Positions 7,642 to 17,682 of a DNA stretch of 64,000 nt are shown piece after piece (position 1 is the stretch's first letter; the number at the start of each line of letters is the position of its first letter). The notes below the pieces were generated by a model that was not told the DNA's origin, made no database searches, and was given only the letters and a program-made list of their open reading frames with translations. A program made the position numbers and the translations under genes. Source of the stretch: Eisenibacter elegans DSM 3317 (GTDB taxonomy: Bacteria > Bacteroidota > Bacteroidia > Cytophagales > Microscillaceae). Location: NCBI RefSeq assembly GCF_000430505.1, contig NZ_AUMD01000012.1:455547-519546 (forward strand). The letters are read 5' to 3'.

Positions 7642-10600
7642 TTAGCGGTTACAAATATCTTTATAAATACAATATTGACAAGTATCGGTGTCAGTGGTTT
7701 TTGCGAAGTCTTCTTGTGGGTCAAGCATTTTCCGGATGATTTGCTCCAAATGATACTCCGAAGTCTGGATAAAGCCCTGCCAATCTTGGGTCGAAAGTTG
7801 TGGGCTTTGGCCTTTTTCTTCCAAAGAGAGTAAAAATTTCTCTGGTTCACGCAAGGCATATACGCCGGCGCTGAGCTGTGTGGGCGGGGTTTGGGTGCGG
7901 GTAGCAGGCAAAAAGCGCTGCTTCTCGAAAAGCTCTTTGGCCACAATATACTTATAAATCCAGAGCTGCCGTAGCTTATCAGCCATAGGGTCGGTATGGA
8001 GGCGCTCCAGTTCTTCGGTTTTGATGTGTAGCTCAGTAGCACGCACCTTCCCGGTTTTATAATCGATGATGCGCAGGTGTGGCCCTATCTGGTCGAGTCG
8101 GTCGATGATACCGGTAATCTTGACGCGCAGGGTCTCCCCGTGGATGATGGTCTCAAAAGTAGTGATGATATTTTCACGCTGCCGTTTGCCTAGCTTGTCA
8201 GTATCGTCTTTGACGTTTTCAAGCAAAATAATTTCAAAAGGCTGTTCCGATTTCTGAATTTCAGCAATTTGCGCTTTCAGAAACTGCTCCATAAACGTAA
8301 CGGCCACTTCCTTGGTGATATAGTTTTCGCCGGTGAGGTCGTAGTTGACGTAGTTGCTTTGTTTGAACTTTTCTTCTACAATACCCGGCACCTGCGGCAG
8401 CATTTGTTCGATATCACTGATGCCTACCTGGCGGTGTAGGTTCTTAGAGGCCATCTGTGTGAAAAGCTCTTCCAAAATTTCGTGGATGATAGTCCCAAAC
8501 TTATCAGCGCCCAGCTCATCACTCGTTTGCTGTGGAGCTTGCAGACCAATAATTTCAGCAAAGAAATACTTTAGCGAGCAGGCAATGAAGGTATTGATGT
8601 GGGCGGGAGAGAGGCCGCTTTGTGTAATTTGTTGTTTGACTTTTTGCAACAGCCAAGGGCTTTTGTTGATGCGTAGTTCGGGGCTTTGCTCAGCTTGTCG
8701 GGTGCGGTATTGGGCTTGGCGTGTGCGCACCTTTAGCTTGGGGTTGGCCTGTACCCAGTCGCTTTCAATCTGGTATAGTAAGCGACTGCGCTCCTTGGCT
8801 CCATACGTATCCGAGGGAGCCACATATACCAATGCCACACGCTGTGCGCGCTGTAGCAAGCGGTAAAAATGATAGGAGATAATCGCGTCTTGATCGCTAT
8901 AAGTAGGCAAACCATAGCTGCGCGCAATGTCAAGGGGGATAAAAGAGTTGATTTTTTTGGTGTGGGGCAAAATCCCCTCATTGGCCGAGAGGATGATTAC
9001 CTGCTCAAAGTCCAATGCCCGGGTTTCGAGCAACCCCATCAGTTGCAAGGGGCTGAGGCGGTCACTGTCAAAAACAATGGTTTCTTGCCGCAGCGCCTGA
9101 TAGAGCAAGGTCCTAAAAAACCGTCTATTTTCCGAAATCTGCCTATACAGTCCCTTGTTGTGTGTTTTGTATCGGTTGAGGGTTTGGCGGATATCTGCCA
9201 ATACTTCCTGAAATAATTGCCTGTATTCTAGCTCCATTGCTTCTTCGTGGGCTTGGCCCGAGGGCAATAGCAGCAGCAGTGCTTCGAGCTGGTCTATGAG
9301 CTTGCCCACACTGCCGACTCGTGTCAAAAGCAGCTCCAACAGCGGGCGCAATGAGGCCAGCTGTGCTTTGTATAGTGCCAAATCTTGGGCAAAATCTTCT
9401 TGAAAAACAGGGTCTAGGTCAATCTCTAGCAACTCTTCTTGCGAAAGGGCAAATTTATTATGCTTGTTGATAAACCAAATCAGGGCATGGCTAAGGCGCT
9501 TTTCGCCGCTTTCGGGAGGCAGGTGCGCTTGCTCATAGCTCCGAAAATAGCGGTGCTGGAACAAGGCCAAGAGGTGTTTGTAGTTAAACTTATAGACCCA
9601 CTTGTTGCCCTCACGCTGTCGCTTCAGCTGCCCATGGAGCGCAAAAAACAACTCGGTAAAATGAAACAAGTGCGAATGCCTGAAAGACATTCCCATGGTG
9701 ATATTGAGTGCTTTGTGTTGGGTATCTAAGCCCTGTAATACCGGTAGGAGCAGGTTTTCGTCAGACAAGACGATGGCTGTCTTGAGGTTTTCGACCTCGG
9801 CCAAGGGTTTTTGTTCCCATTGGTGTAGCAGTTGGTTGGCTATTTGGCCTTGCCAAGCGGCATTGGCTGCCGCAATAATTTCGACTTCTTTTTCGCCATC
9901 GAGCATAGCCCGCCCCTCAAAATACCAAGGACTGGCCCAACTGTTTTTATACTTGCGCAAAAAAGCCCCGGCCTTGTTTTCGATGTTGTGGCTGAGGTAG
10001 TAGGTATCTGAGTCCCAATAAGCGCCCCCTCGATTATGTTTGATGAGTTTTTGCAAAATCTGCTCTTCGGCGTGGCTGAGCGCGTTCATCCCCACCCACA
10101 AGAAGCGCTTGTGTTGCGGATGGTTGAGCAAATAATGGTCTATATTTTCGGCTACCCGTCGGTAGAGCATCCCTTGATAGGCGAGGTTATAGGTGCGTAG
10201 CCGCTCCTGAAAAGCATCATAAGCACTGTGTAAGTTTTCCCAAAGTTTGAAATAGCGTTTGATGCGCTCTGTCATTTTCTCCGGACTGATGCCCCATTGT
10301 TGTAGCAGTTTGATGTCATATAAATTATGGAACAGGGCCTTGGGGTCTATCAGGGCTCGGTCTACTTGGTCAAAATCTTTGAGCAACACATAGCCCCAAG
10401 CCGCAAAGCGATCAATGTCGATGTTGTCGTCCAAGTGTTGATAGACATCGTAGAGCTCTAGCAGCAAGGTCATTGCTCCAGTAACCTTGGTGTCGGTCAG
10501 GTAAGTGAAAAAGTCCTCAATCGGAATCAACACAGGTTGATTTTCGGGCTTGATATGGGCACTGAGGGCGTGTTTGAAATAAAAGGTCGCCCGTTTGGTG

Positions 10601-10683
10601 GGCAACACTACGACCGTTTGGGCTAGGTCTTCGGCATAGGTTTGGCAAATATGTGCCGCGCATTGAGCTAAGAATGACTGCAT
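7642..10683 (-). CDS. AddB-like PD-(D/E)XK nuclease/helicase-like protein
   Basis: 1013 residues. The N-terminus (VVVLPTKRATFYFKHAL) resembles the degenerate helicase part of AddB/RexB-type subunits. The C-terminus carries a RecB-type nuclease: GTIIHEILEELF, then RIIDYKTGK (catalytic Asp-Lys), and a four-cysteine Fe-S pattern with one cysteine before the nuclease (FIACSLKYFF) and three at the end (CQYCIYKDIC). These proteins process double-strand DNA ends together with an AddA/UvrD-like partner, which is not in this window. A glutamine/leucine-rich helical middle (LRPLLELLLTRVGSVGKL) joins the two parts. Start ATG at 10681-10683. Confidence 0.87.
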   Translation of the reverse strand: MQSFLAQCAAHICQTYAEDLAQTVVVLPTKRATFYFKHALSAHIKPENQPVLIPIEDFFTYLTDTKVTGAMTLLLELYDVYQHLDDNIDIDRFAAWGYVLLKDFDQVDRALIDPKALFHNLYDIKLLQQWGISPEKMTERIKRYFKLWENLHSAYDAFQERLRTYNLAYQGMLYRRVAENIDHYLLNHPQHKRFLWVGMNALSHAEEQILQKLIKHNRGGAYWDSDTYYLSHNIENKAGAFLRKYKNSWASPWYFEGRAMLDGEKEVEIIAAANAAWQGQIANQLLHQWEQKPLAEVENLKTAIVLSDENLLLPVLQGLDTQHKALNITMGMSFRHSHLFHFTELFFALHGQLKRQREGNKWVYKFNYKHLLALFQHRYFRSYEQAHLPPESGEKRLSHALIWFINKHNKFALSQEELLEIDLDPVFQEDFAQDLALYKAQLASLRPLLELLLTRVGSVGKLIDQLEALLLLLPSGQAHEEAMELEYRQLFQEVLADIRQTLNRYKTHNKGLYRQISENRRFFRTLLYQALRQETIVFDSDRLSPLQLMGLLETRALDFEQVIILSANEGILPHTKKINSFIPLDIARSYGLPTYSDQDAIISYHFYRLLQRAQRVALVYVAPSDTYGAKERSRLLYQIESDWVQANPKLKVRTRQAQYRTRQAEQSPELRINKSPWLLQKVKQQITQSGLSPAHINTFIACSLKYFFAEIIGLQAPQQTSDELGADKFGTIIHEILEELFTQMASKNLHRQVGISDIEQMLPQVPGIVEEKFKQSNYVNYDLTGENYITKEVAVTFMEQFLKAQIAEIQKSEQPFEIILLENVKDDTDKLGKRQRENIITTFETIIHGETLRVKITGIIDRLDQIGPHLRIIDYKTGKVRATELHIKTEELERLHTDPMADKLRQLWIYKYIVAKELFEKQRFLPATRTQTPPTQLSAGVYALREPEKFLLSLEEKGQSPQLSTQDWQGFIQTSEYHLEQIIRKMLDPQEDFAKTTDTDTCQYCIYKDICNR

Positions 10684-10800
10684 CCGGGAGCGATTGAGGT
10701 ATCAAATAACGAAGTGAAGTTAGCAAAATTCGCTCAAATACTTCCGTTTATGCTCAGTTTTCAAGGAATTCAAGACATTGCACCGTCTTAAGAAGGCTTT

Positions 10801-10908
10801 TTATGCCCAACCAAAATTGGTTTGGGAAATCTGCGCACTGAGAATCCTTGAGCATCAAGGAAATCAAATCCTGTAAATGCTCAAATCTTGTGAATCTTGA
10901 CATAAAAC
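10801..10908 (+). repeat. Family A interspersed repeat, copy 2 (full length)
   Basis: A full copy: TTATGCCCAACCAAAATTGG, TTTGGGAAATCTGCGCACTG, AGAATCCTTGAGCATCAAGG, AAATCAAATCCTGTAAATGC, TCAAATCTTGTGAATCTTGA, CATAAAA. It fills much of the 287-base gap between the AddB-like gene and the sensor gene. Confidence 0.85.
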
Positions 10909-10970
10909 TATGGGCGAAGTCTCATTTTACCCCCCAAAAGGTATCAAACTTTGAACAGTATCTGTAAAAG

Positions 10971-13469
10971 TTAGTTACTCTCTTGGTATTCGCGGAGCTG
11001 TAGTGTGAGGCGTTTTTCGCGCTCGAGTAGGGAGCTATTTTGGCGCAAGAGGTCTTCTTTTTGCTTGGATACTTGCTCTAGTTGGCGGTGGGTTTCAAGG
11101 TCTGACTGGATGACCTCGGTAATATCTTGTGAGATTTCGACGATTTTGTATACCTGTCCGTCTTGCTCAAACACCGGACAGTAACTGCTTTGCAGCCATC
11201 GTTCTGTCCCGTCTTTATGAATTCTTTTGAAACGCCCTCGGATGACTTCTCCTTTGGCGAGGCGTTTCCAAAACTCTTGATAGCTTCGTTGGTAGCGTTC
11301 TTCGTGCTCTACCAAGGTATAATGAGGCTTGTTGCGCAGCTCAACATCAGCATATCCCAGAATTTCCAGTCCGTAGGTGTTGGCCTGAATGATATACCCC
11401 TTGGTATCATATTCTATAATTGCGTGAGACTTGTACAATGTATCCAATCGGTTGACTGCATCGCTGCTTCTGATATACATTTCGGTATTAGGCAATAACA
11501 GGCCGATGATTTTGATGAGGTCTCCGTGGTGGTTTTTGATAGGGGTAAAGGATCCCAACATCCACACCTCCGAGAGGTCTTGGGCTTGGTATTGGAACTG
11601 GCCTACCTGGGCAAATCCTTGGCTCAGCGCCTCCCAGAAAACCTCGTAGTCGGCGTGATTGCGAATATTTTCGGGGATAAGTGCATCATAACTTAGCTTT
11701 TTGAGCGAAGGCAAGTCATACTTTAGTTCTTCTAAGAAAACAGCGTTGGCTTTGCGGATATACCCCTGCGGCGCTAGCTCTATCAAAGCAGTATAACTAT
11801 TGATGGCTAGGGTCTGCCAGCGGTATTCCAGCAACTGTGCTTCCATCTCTTCTTGTGTAGAGATGAGTTGATCCATATTTTGGCGCATTTCTTCTTCTTG
11901 GGCGCTCATTTCTTCTGTAGCTTCGCGGGCTTCGTCCAGCAGTATCTGCGTTTCTTTATTTTTCTGAATGGTAGAAACCATAGAAGCGAGAATCTCACTG
12001 ATACGTTTGACAAAATCGATCTCGTAAGGCTCAAAATATCGGAAAGAAGCCAGCTCAATAGCGCCCAAGAAATCGGTATCATTGGCCATAATCGGAACTA
12101 TCAGCACACATCGGGGCGATTCGCCCCCTAGGCCGGAAGAGATACGCACGAAGTTTTCGGGGATTTCGGTCAGGTAAAGGGTATCCTTTTCGCGCCATAC
12201 CTGCCCTACCAACCCCTGTCCCATTCTGATTTGGCGTGTTTCGAAGCGCTTACGCTCATAGGCATAAAGGGCCTTGGTTTCTAGGTAGTGGTCTTCACGG
12301 TTATCATCATTGACAATAAAGATGCTTCCTTGGTTGGCCTCTACATAGCGGACAAGCGTACTGATAAACTCGTCGTAGGTCTGTTGGTCATCTTCATAAT
12401 TTTGGCGCAAGATATTGCTAAAAAGCGCAATTCCTTCATTGGTTCGGTTGCGTTGGCGGGCTTGGATGGCTACTTCTGTCAAGCCTTGGCGCATATCTGA
12501 AAGAGCCTTACCAATATCGCTATTGGCCTCAAAAACAGCTATTTGGCTCTCAAAATTCCCCTTGCTTACCTCGGCAGCAAAGTCTTGCAAGCGTCTGAGA
12601 TGGGCTTGGAGTTTTTGCAAAGAGTCAATGATGGCATTCAGCTCTTGGTCTTTGATTGTATTGAGCTCGCTAAGGTTGCCTTGCGCTAGGGCTTTGGTGT
12701 GTAAGGCAGCCGTGCGAATATCCCTAATCAGCTGATTGCTAAAGCGGATAGTCATATACAATGAAATCAACAATGAGATGATAATAATGCCCACCAACAA
12801 CAGACTGAATCCGCTGAGGTTTTCTGCGAGGCTTGCGCCTTTTGTTCGCAGTTTTTCGAGATGTATTTGGTCGAGGGTTTCGATGTCTTTGAGGATTTTC
12901 TGCGTAACCGGCAACACATCCCGGCGAAACACCTCTTTGGGGGAGAGTTGGTTTTTGAGATCCTCGTCGCTGTAGGTACTACTCCGATAGCTTTCTACCA
13001 AATCTTGGGCGTTGCGCAGGTTTTCGAGGCTGGAGAGTAGGTTGGCATACATCAGTTTTTCTTCTACCCCTGTCCATTGTGCGGCATATTGCTTGAGCGA
13101 GTCTGTAATAGCAGGCAGCTCTTGCCGCCAGATACGGGCGCGTTGCTCTTGGTAGGTTTCGAGTTGGCTTTGGCTTTGGTAGCTTTCGCCCCAAGCCAAG
13201 AGGTACGTCTGTAGGTGTTGGTTGCTGTGGCTTACAGCCAGCCCCAGTTTTTGCCCGTAGATACGCGAGTTTTCCAGTACATTGACCAAGTAGCTTACTT
13301 GGTTGGTACTTTGGCTGATTTGGTAAATCACCAATGAAACGAAAGTAGTCAGTAGTATTGTAATGGCTACAAAGCTAATCATCAGTTGGCCTCTGATACT
13401 GCCCAACCACTGCCACCAGCTGCGTTTGGGGGAATTTGTCAAGGGCGCATTTGCTTTTGTATCGCTCAT
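10971..13469 (-). CDS. Membrane sensor with 4-helix input, HAMP, GAF and two PAS domains but no kinase
   Basis: 832 residues. Order: membrane segment (about 29-51), an extracytoplasmic helical region of about 170 residues, a second membrane segment (LLLVGIIIISLLISLYMTI), HAMP, GAF (VEANQGSIFIV ... MGQGLVGQVW ... VLIVPIMANDTDFLGAIELAS), a coiled coil (EEMSAQEEEMRQ), and two PAS domains; the second ends KIVEISQDITEVIQ. The protein then stops after about 40 residues of coiled coil. No histidine kinase, cyclase or methyl-accepting domain follows, so output must go through a partner or the coiled coil. The frame is open to a TTG 26 codons upstream; the ATG at 13467-13469 is preferred. Confidence 0.85.
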   Translation of the reverse strand: MSDTKANAPLTNSPKRSWWQWLGSIRGQLMISFVAITILLTTFVSLVIYQISQSTNQVSYLVNVLENSRIYGQKLGLAVSHSNQHLQTYLLAWGESYQSQSQLETYQEQRARIWRQELPAITDSLKQYAAQWTGVEEKLMYANLLSSLENLRNAQDLVESYRSSTYSDEDLKNQLSPKEVFRRDVLPVTQKILKDIETLDQIHLEKLRTKGASLAENLSGFSLLLVGIIIISLLISLYMTIRFSNQLIRDIRTAALHTKALAQGNLSELNTIKDQELNAIIDSLQKLQAHLRRLQDFAAEVSKGNFESQIAVFEANSDIGKALSDMRQGLTEVAIQARQRNRTNEGIALFSNILRQNYEDDQQTYDEFISTLVRYVEANQGSIFIVNDDNREDHYLETKALYAYERKRFETRQIRMGQGLVGQVWREKDTLYLTEIPENFVRISSGLGGESPRCVLIVPIMANDTDFLGAIELASFRYFEPYEIDFVKRISEILASMVSTIQKNKETQILLDEAREATEEMSAQEEEMRQNMDQLISTQEEMEAQLLEYRWQTLAINSYTALIELAPQGYIRKANAVFLEELKYDLPSLKKLSYDALIPENIRNHADYEVFWEALSQGFAQVGQFQYQAQDLSEVWMLGSFTPIKNHHGDLIKIIGLLLPNTEMYIRSSDAVNRLDTLYKSHAIIEYDTKGYIIQANTYGLEILGYADVELRNKPHYTLVEHEERYQRSYQEFWKRLAKGEVIRGRFKRIHKDGTERWLQSSYCPVFEQDGQVYKIVEISQDITEVIQSDLETHRQLEQVSKQKEDLLRQNSSLLEREKRLTLQLREYQESN

Positions 13470-13609
13470 AAAACTCGTGCTTGCTAATGCTTTTTTCGGG
13501 AATGGGTATGGGTTGAGCCAAGCCCAACGCTTGATATCAATTGCCAAAACCGTACCGTAAAGATAGCAGCATTGTGCTAAATATCAGTAGTTGTACCAAT
13601 TTTTTCACC

Positions 13610-14164
13610 TCATTCTATCTCCTTGCCCAACAGCCGCAGGTAGTCTTCTATGGTTAGTCGGAGCGCCTCTTGTTGGGGCGTAGTATGTAGTAAGGGGCTT
13701 GCTTGGCAGCGCAGCGTATGCTGGGCCTTGATACTTTGGTAGAGACTTAGGGCAAAGGCCTTGTGTTGGTGATGGTTGCTGCGCTTCGCAAAGACATACT
13801 GCCCACTATCGACCGGCGAAGCCCAATCGATATAAAGGCTGTCGCCAGTGGCAAAGGCCAACGCGTTAGGCTCTACTACGAGGTAGGCTTCGTCGAAGCG
13901 CCAGTTGTGGGCGATAGCCAAATTGATTAGGGGGGTATCGGCAGTTTTGACGCGTTTTTTCAGCCTATATAGTGTGATATGGGTATTGGGTGGTTCTTCG
14001 CGATCATAATAAATTTGCCTGACATTTTTGAAAAACAGCTCTGCGTCGTCTGGTGTATGAAAGTCAGCCAGAGGTTGGTATTGGCTGCGAGGGTCAGGCG
14101 TGCCACATTGGCTATGAAGCCCAAGCAAGGCGAGCCACCCACAAAAGTACAAGAATAAGCGCAT
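13610..14164 (-). CDS. Uncharacterised exported protein or lipoprotein
   Basis: 184 residues with a hydrophobic N-terminus (MRLFLYFCGWLALLGLHSQC) whose Cys20 could be a lipidation site, although the preceding residues are not a strict lipobox. The mature part has alternating charged and aromatic beta-like stretches (HITLYRLKKRV, EAYLVVEPNALAFATGDSLYIDW) and a C-terminal helix. No family is recognised. It stands alone between the sensor gene and the AraC-type regulator. Confidence 0.65.
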   Translation of the reverse strand: MRLFLYFCGWLALLGLHSQCGTPDPRSQYQPLADFHTPDDAELFFKNVRQIYYDREEPPNTHITLYRLKKRVKTADTPLINLAIAHNWRFDEAYLVVEPNALAFATGDSLYIDWASPVDSGQYVFAKRSNHHQHKAFALSLYQSIKAQHTLRCQASPLLHTTPQQEALRLTIEDYLRLLGKEIE

Positions 14165-14228
14165 ACAATCAGATGGTTTGGTGTAGCTCTAATACCATCT
14201 AAAGGTTGGTTTTGTTGGCAGGGGCAAA

Positions 14229-14258
14229 TAAAAAGCCTGTAAACAGTGCTTACAGGCT
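14229..14258 (-). terminator. Terminator of the AraC-type gene
   Basis: On the minus strand, stem AGCCTGTAAGC / GTTTACAGGCT with a 3-base loop is followed by TTTTTATTT, about 10 bases beyond the stop codon of the regulator gene. Confidence 0.85.
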
Positions 14259-14267
14259 GGGGAGAAT

Positions 14268-15377
14268 TTAGATGTTGACAGCAGTGTCGCGGCGGCGCAT
14301 CTTGCCGGCAGGGATACCAAACATCATCTTGAAGCGGCGGCAGAAATAGGCTGTGTCTTTATAACCTACCTCTTGGCCGATGTCGCGGATGCTCATATCA
14401 GTAGTCCGCAGCAAGTGTACGGCGTGCTCCATACGTTGATACTCAATATAATCTTGAGGGTTGATATTGGTCAATTTCTTGAAATACTGCCCTACATAAT
14501 CCTCAGAGATGTTGGCTACATTGGCCAACACCTTGTTGGACAAGTCGCCGCCCAGATTTTCTTTGATGTACTTGAATACTTCTACCAAACGGCGGTCTTT
14601 GAAGTAGGTACTGTTGGTGGCGAGTTTTTCCACAAAAAGGTCGTTGCGCAGGATATGGCGGATGACCTCAATCACCACTTGCTCCATTTTGTTTTGGAGC
14701 ATACGGCGTTTGCCCGGGGTAGCCTGAAGGTCTTCTTGTACAATCTCTTTGATAATACGTGCCAATCCGGGGTTGTCACGGATGACCAAGGGGGGAATAT
14801 CGAGTGAAGAGAAAAAGTTGATAGAGTTGGAGACTTTGGCCTCAAACGATAGGTAGCTGAACGAATTGCTCAGTTTGCCTACTTGGCTTAGGTCGCTGTT
14901 GCCTCCAAAATAGCGTTCTTTGCTCGAAATAAAGTGTTGATTATCAATAAAATGAGGAATACTGTTGATAGGGTCAAAGCCCTCTTCTGCCAAACGGCTA
15001 GCATAGGGCGCTAGGCTGTCTTGGAGTCCAAAAGCCATACAGGTTGGTTTACCACCGGGTACAAATAGGATATCACCTACCTCTACTTCTTCGAGCGTTT
15101 GGAGTAGTTGGCGCTCGCGTTTGCGGCGGGTTTGATCGCTGGTTTCGGGGGTAGCAGGCTTGCTATGACCGTTTAGTTGGCCGTTTAGCTCCTCTTCGCC
15201 TTCTTTCAGCTCTTTGTCTTCGAAATAAGAAAACGCGATAGATTTGTCGTGAAGCAAAAAAATATGGTTTTCAACATCGTAGTAGTCTTTGACGATAACG
15301 GAGTTGAGCAGCTGGATATTTTTAGCTTTGAGCAGCCTTACAGTCAATGCATCTATGATTTCATTGTAATCTCCCAT
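14268..15377 (-). CDS. AraC-family transcriptional regulator with a long N-terminal domain
   Basis: 369 residues. The C-terminal 100 residues form the two helix-turn-helix units of AraC/XylS proteins: LSNKVLANVANISEDYVGQYFKK, NPQDYIEYQRMEHAVHLLRTT, MSIRDIGQEVGYKDTAYFCRRFK, and FGIPAGKMR. The N-terminal part is longer than a simple cupin and carries an acidic-basic linker (EEELNGQLNGHSKPATPE). It may bind a ligand or be a cytoplasmic sensor domain of unknown type. The ATG at 15375-15377 is preferred to the TTG two codons earlier. A -7 box at 15472-15479 lies about 90 bases upstream. Confidence 0.88.
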   Translation of the reverse strand: MGDYNEIIDALTVRLLKAKNIQLLNSVIVKDYYDVENHIFLLHDKSIAFSYFEDKELKEGEEELNGQLNGHSKPATPETSDQTRRKRERQLLQTLEEVEVGDILFVPGGKPTCMAFGLQDSLAPYASRLAEEGFDPINSIPHFIDNQHFISSKERYFGGNSDLSQVGKLSNSFSYLSFEAKVSNSINFFSSLDIPPLVIRDNPGLARIIKEIVQEDLQATPGKRRMLQNKMEQVVIEVIRHILRNDLFVEKLATNSTYFKDRRLVEVFKYIKENLGGDLSNKVLANVANISEDYVGQYFKKLTNINPQDYIEYQRMEHAVHLLRTTDMSIRDIGQEVGYKDTAYFCRRFKMMFGIPAGKMRRRDTAVNI

Positions 15378-15458
15378 ACTCAATTATGATTTTATTTGTA
15401 TTTTTAGATTTGGTGTTTCGCAAGAAATATGCCGTTAGTACAAGTAGTATAGCTAAAA

Positions 15459-15490
15459 AAGAAACGTATCACAAAGATACGCTTCTTTTG
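15459..15490 (-). terminator. Terminator of the acyl-CoA dehydrogenase gene with an embedded promoter element
   Basis: On the minus strand AAGAAGCGTATC / GATACGTTTCTT forms a 12-base stem around loop TTTGT, followed by TTTTTT. It lies about 30 bases beyond the acyl-CoA dehydrogenase stop. The stem and loop contain TATCTTTG, which matches the -7 element for the downstream AraC-type gene. Confidence 0.8.
15472..15479 (-). promoter_or_regulatory. -7 promoter element TATCTTTG upstream of the AraC-type gene
   Basis: A perfect match to the Bacteroidota -7 consensus TAnnTTTG, placed inside the loop and stem of the upstream gene's terminator. It would give a leader of about 90 bases. No convincing TTTG -33 box is seen at the expected distance. 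Confidence 0.55.
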
Positions 15491-15520
15491 TTATAATACA
15501 AACAAATAACTGATTTATGA

Positions 15521-16684
15521 TTATTTTAAGATACCCCGAGAGATGACAATACGTTGTACTTCGGAGGTGCCTTCATAAATCTGGGTGATTTTGGCATCGC
15601 GCATCATACGCTCTACGTGGTATTCTTTGACGTAGCCGTAGCCGCCGTGTACTTGTACGGCTTCGGTGCTGACCCACATGGCGGCTTCTGAGGCATATAC
15701 CTTGGCCATCGCGCTGGCGTGGGCATAGTCGAGGCCGGCATCTTTGATGCGGGCTGCTTGGAGGCAGAGCAGGCGAGAGTTTTCTACCTTGAGCGCCATA
15801 TCGGCCAGCTTAAACTGGATGGCCTGATGTTGGCTAATGGGCACTCCAAATGCTTTACGTTCTTTGGAGTATTGTACAGACAACTCGTAGGCGCCAGAGG
15901 CAATGCCCAAGGCCTGAGCCGCAATCCCAATACGCCCGCCGTTGAGGGTTTCCATCGCAAAGCGGAAGCCGAAGCCATCCACCCCGATGCGGTTTTCTTT
16001 CGGTACGCGCACATCCGAGAACATCAGCGAGTGGGTGTCGGAGCCACGAATACCCATTTTTTCTTCTTTTTTACCAATAGTAAAGCCTTCCATTCCTTTT
16101 TCTACAATCAGGACATTGATGCCTTTGTGGCGTAGCTCGGGATTGGTTTGGGCTATGACAAGGTAGATATCGGCATTACCTCCGTTGGTAATCCAGTTTT
16201 TGGTACCGTTGAGTAGGTAGTGGTCGCCTTTGTCTTCGGCAGTGGTACGCTGGGAGGTAGCATCAGAGCCTGCTTCGGGTTCTGAAAGGCAAAATGCGCC
16301 CAGCTTTGCGCCGGTAGCTAGTGGTACGAGGTACTTGCGCTTTTGCTCTTCATTGCCATATTTTTCCAAACCCCAGCAAACGAGGGAGTTGTTGACAGAC
16401 ATACAAACCGAAGCTGAGGCATCAATCTTGGAGAGTTCTTCCATCGCCAATACGTAAGACACGGTGTCCATACCGCTGCCGCCGTATTCAGGAGAGACCA
16501 TCATCCCCATAAAGCCTAGCTCGCCAAGTTTTTTGATTTGCTCTGCCGGAAATATTTCGTGGGTGTCGCGTTCAATCACACCGGGAAGCAGTTCGCGCTG
16601 CGCAAATTCACGCGCTGCCATACGGACTTCTTGCTGCTCTTCGGTCAGGAAAGCTGCCGAAATTTCGGTATCTATAATCGCCAT
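15521..16684 (-). CDS. Acyl-CoA dehydrogenase
   Basis: 387 residues, full length for the family. Motifs include [29 protein letters not shown] (FAD and substrate side, split here by two strands), [38 protein letters not shown], and the C-terminal [18 protein letters not shown] with catalytic glutamate in [11 protein letters not shown]. The set matches short/medium-chain FAD enzymes that introduce the alpha-beta double bond in fatty-acid or branched-chain acyl-CoA breakdown. A -7 box lies about 40 bases upstream. The gene is monocistronic, bounded by its own terminator. Confidence 0.94.
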   Translation of the reverse strand: MAIIDTEISAAFLTEEQQEVRMAAREFAQRELLPGVIERDTHEIFPAEQIKKLGELGFMGMMVSPEYGGSGMDTVSYVLAMEELSKIDASASVCMSVNNSLVCWGLEKYGNEEQKRKYLVPLATGAKLGAFCLSEPEAGSDATSQRTTAEDKGDHYLLNGTKNWITNGGNADIYLVIAQTNPELRHKGINVLIVEKGMEGFTIGKKEEKMGIRGSDTHSLMFSDVRVPKENRIGVDGFGFRFAMETLNGGRIGIAAQALGIASGAYELSVQYSKERKAFGVPISQHQAIQFKLADMALKVENSRLLCLQAARIKDAGLDYAHASAMAKVYASEAAMWVSTEAVQVHGGYGYVKEYHVERMMRDAKITQIYEGTSEVQRIVISRGILK

Positions 16685-16722
16685 AATTTATTGGTTTATT
16701 ACTATCGGAGTTATTTGGAGTA

Positions 16723-16730
16723 CAAAGATA
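16723..16730 (-). promoter_or_regulatory. -7 promoter element TATCTTTG upstream of acyl-CoA dehydrogenase
   Basis: A perfect TAnnTTTG match on the minus strand, 38 bases from the ATG. No TTTG at the ideal -33 distance is seen. Confidence 0.65.
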
Positions 16731-16824
16731 TGCCTTTTCACAAAAAATAAAAAAGGCTTTTGTACTTTTAGAAGGGATGCCTAGGGGCTGTGTGGCGGAT
16801 GCCAACTTGGCAAGCACAGGCGCT

Positions 16825-17631
16825 TCAAGAGGCAGCAGGAAGGGATACTTTGCGTTTGGGTGTCGAAGTTTGCTCAACCGAAGGCTGGACAAGCAGGCGG
16901 CGACTGTGCAATTCAAAAGCCAACAAATGCCCTTTGCCATATTCGTTTGAATAGATACAGCCGTTGTCTAGCCCAATGCTGGGGCTATTTTGGGTGATTT
17001 GGCTTTGTATTTGGGCTAGGTTGTAAGGCCGATGCCCATAAATCAAGGTGCGATACCCTATTTTGTGGGGCTCGATAGGATAATTTTTAGCCCAAAGCAT
17101 CGCCGTTTGGTCAGAAAAAGGGTCGTTTATTAAGAAGTTCATCCCGGCGTGTACCATCACATAATCGTTTGTACTGTAGTACAGCGGGCGTTGACGTAAC
17201 CATTCGATATAATCAGCCGGAATATCACCTACTTTCCGAACGCCAAAGCTGCGCAAGGTCGCATCGCCACCGTAGCGCTGCCAACTATCCTCTAAGCGCA
17301 TCATCCCGACCATTGGTTGCGGGTTATGGGCTTCGTCATAACAGCGTAGAAGCACATCTTCGTGATTGCCCAACAGGCTGATGATTGCCTGTCCTTGGCG
17401 TTCGAGCTGCCGCAAATAATCTAAAACCCCCTTGCTTTGAGCGCCTCGGTCGATATAATCACCCAAGAAAACCAGCAAATCATTGCTCGAAGGGCGGATA
17501 CTGTCTTCTATCAAGCGCAAAAGTGTTTCATAACAGCCGTGAATGTCAGGAATTACCCAAGTACGGGTCGGATGACCGGAGAGGGAAACGCCCACAGGGG
17601 GGCTGGAAGGTATTAATGGTTTGATACTCAA
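16825..17631 (-). CDS. Serine/threonine phosphatase-like metallophosphoesterase
   Basis: 268 residues with the PPP metallophosphoesterase motifs in order: IPDIHGCYETL (GDxHG-type with I-P-D), FLGDYIDRGAQSKGV, LLGNHEDVLLR, HAGMNF, IYGHRPY and LDNGCIYSN. This matches bacterial PrpA/ApaH-like phosphatases that act on phosphoproteins or diadenosine polyphosphates. No ATG precedes the first motif, so TTG at 17629-17631 (followed by SIKPLIPSS) is the likely start. It diverges from the crotonase gene at 17822. Confidence 0.88.
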   Translation of the reverse strand: MSIKPLIPSSPPVGVSLSGHPTRTWVIPDIHGCYETLLRLIEDSIRPSSNDLLVFLGDYIDRGAQSKGVLDYLRQLERQGQAIISLLGNHEDVLLRCYDEAHNPQPMVGMMRLEDSWQRYGGDATLRSFGVRKVGDIPADYIEWLRQRPLYYSTNDYVMVHAGMNFLINDPFSDQTAMLWAKNYPIEPHKIGYRTLIYGHRPYNLAQIQSQITQNSPSIGLDNGCIYSNEYGKGHLLAFELHSRRLLVQPSVEQTSTPKRKVSLPAAS

Positions 17632-17682
17632 AGGACTATCGGGGCTAAAACTATCGAAAGAACGTGTATGGGCGGCGAAAGG

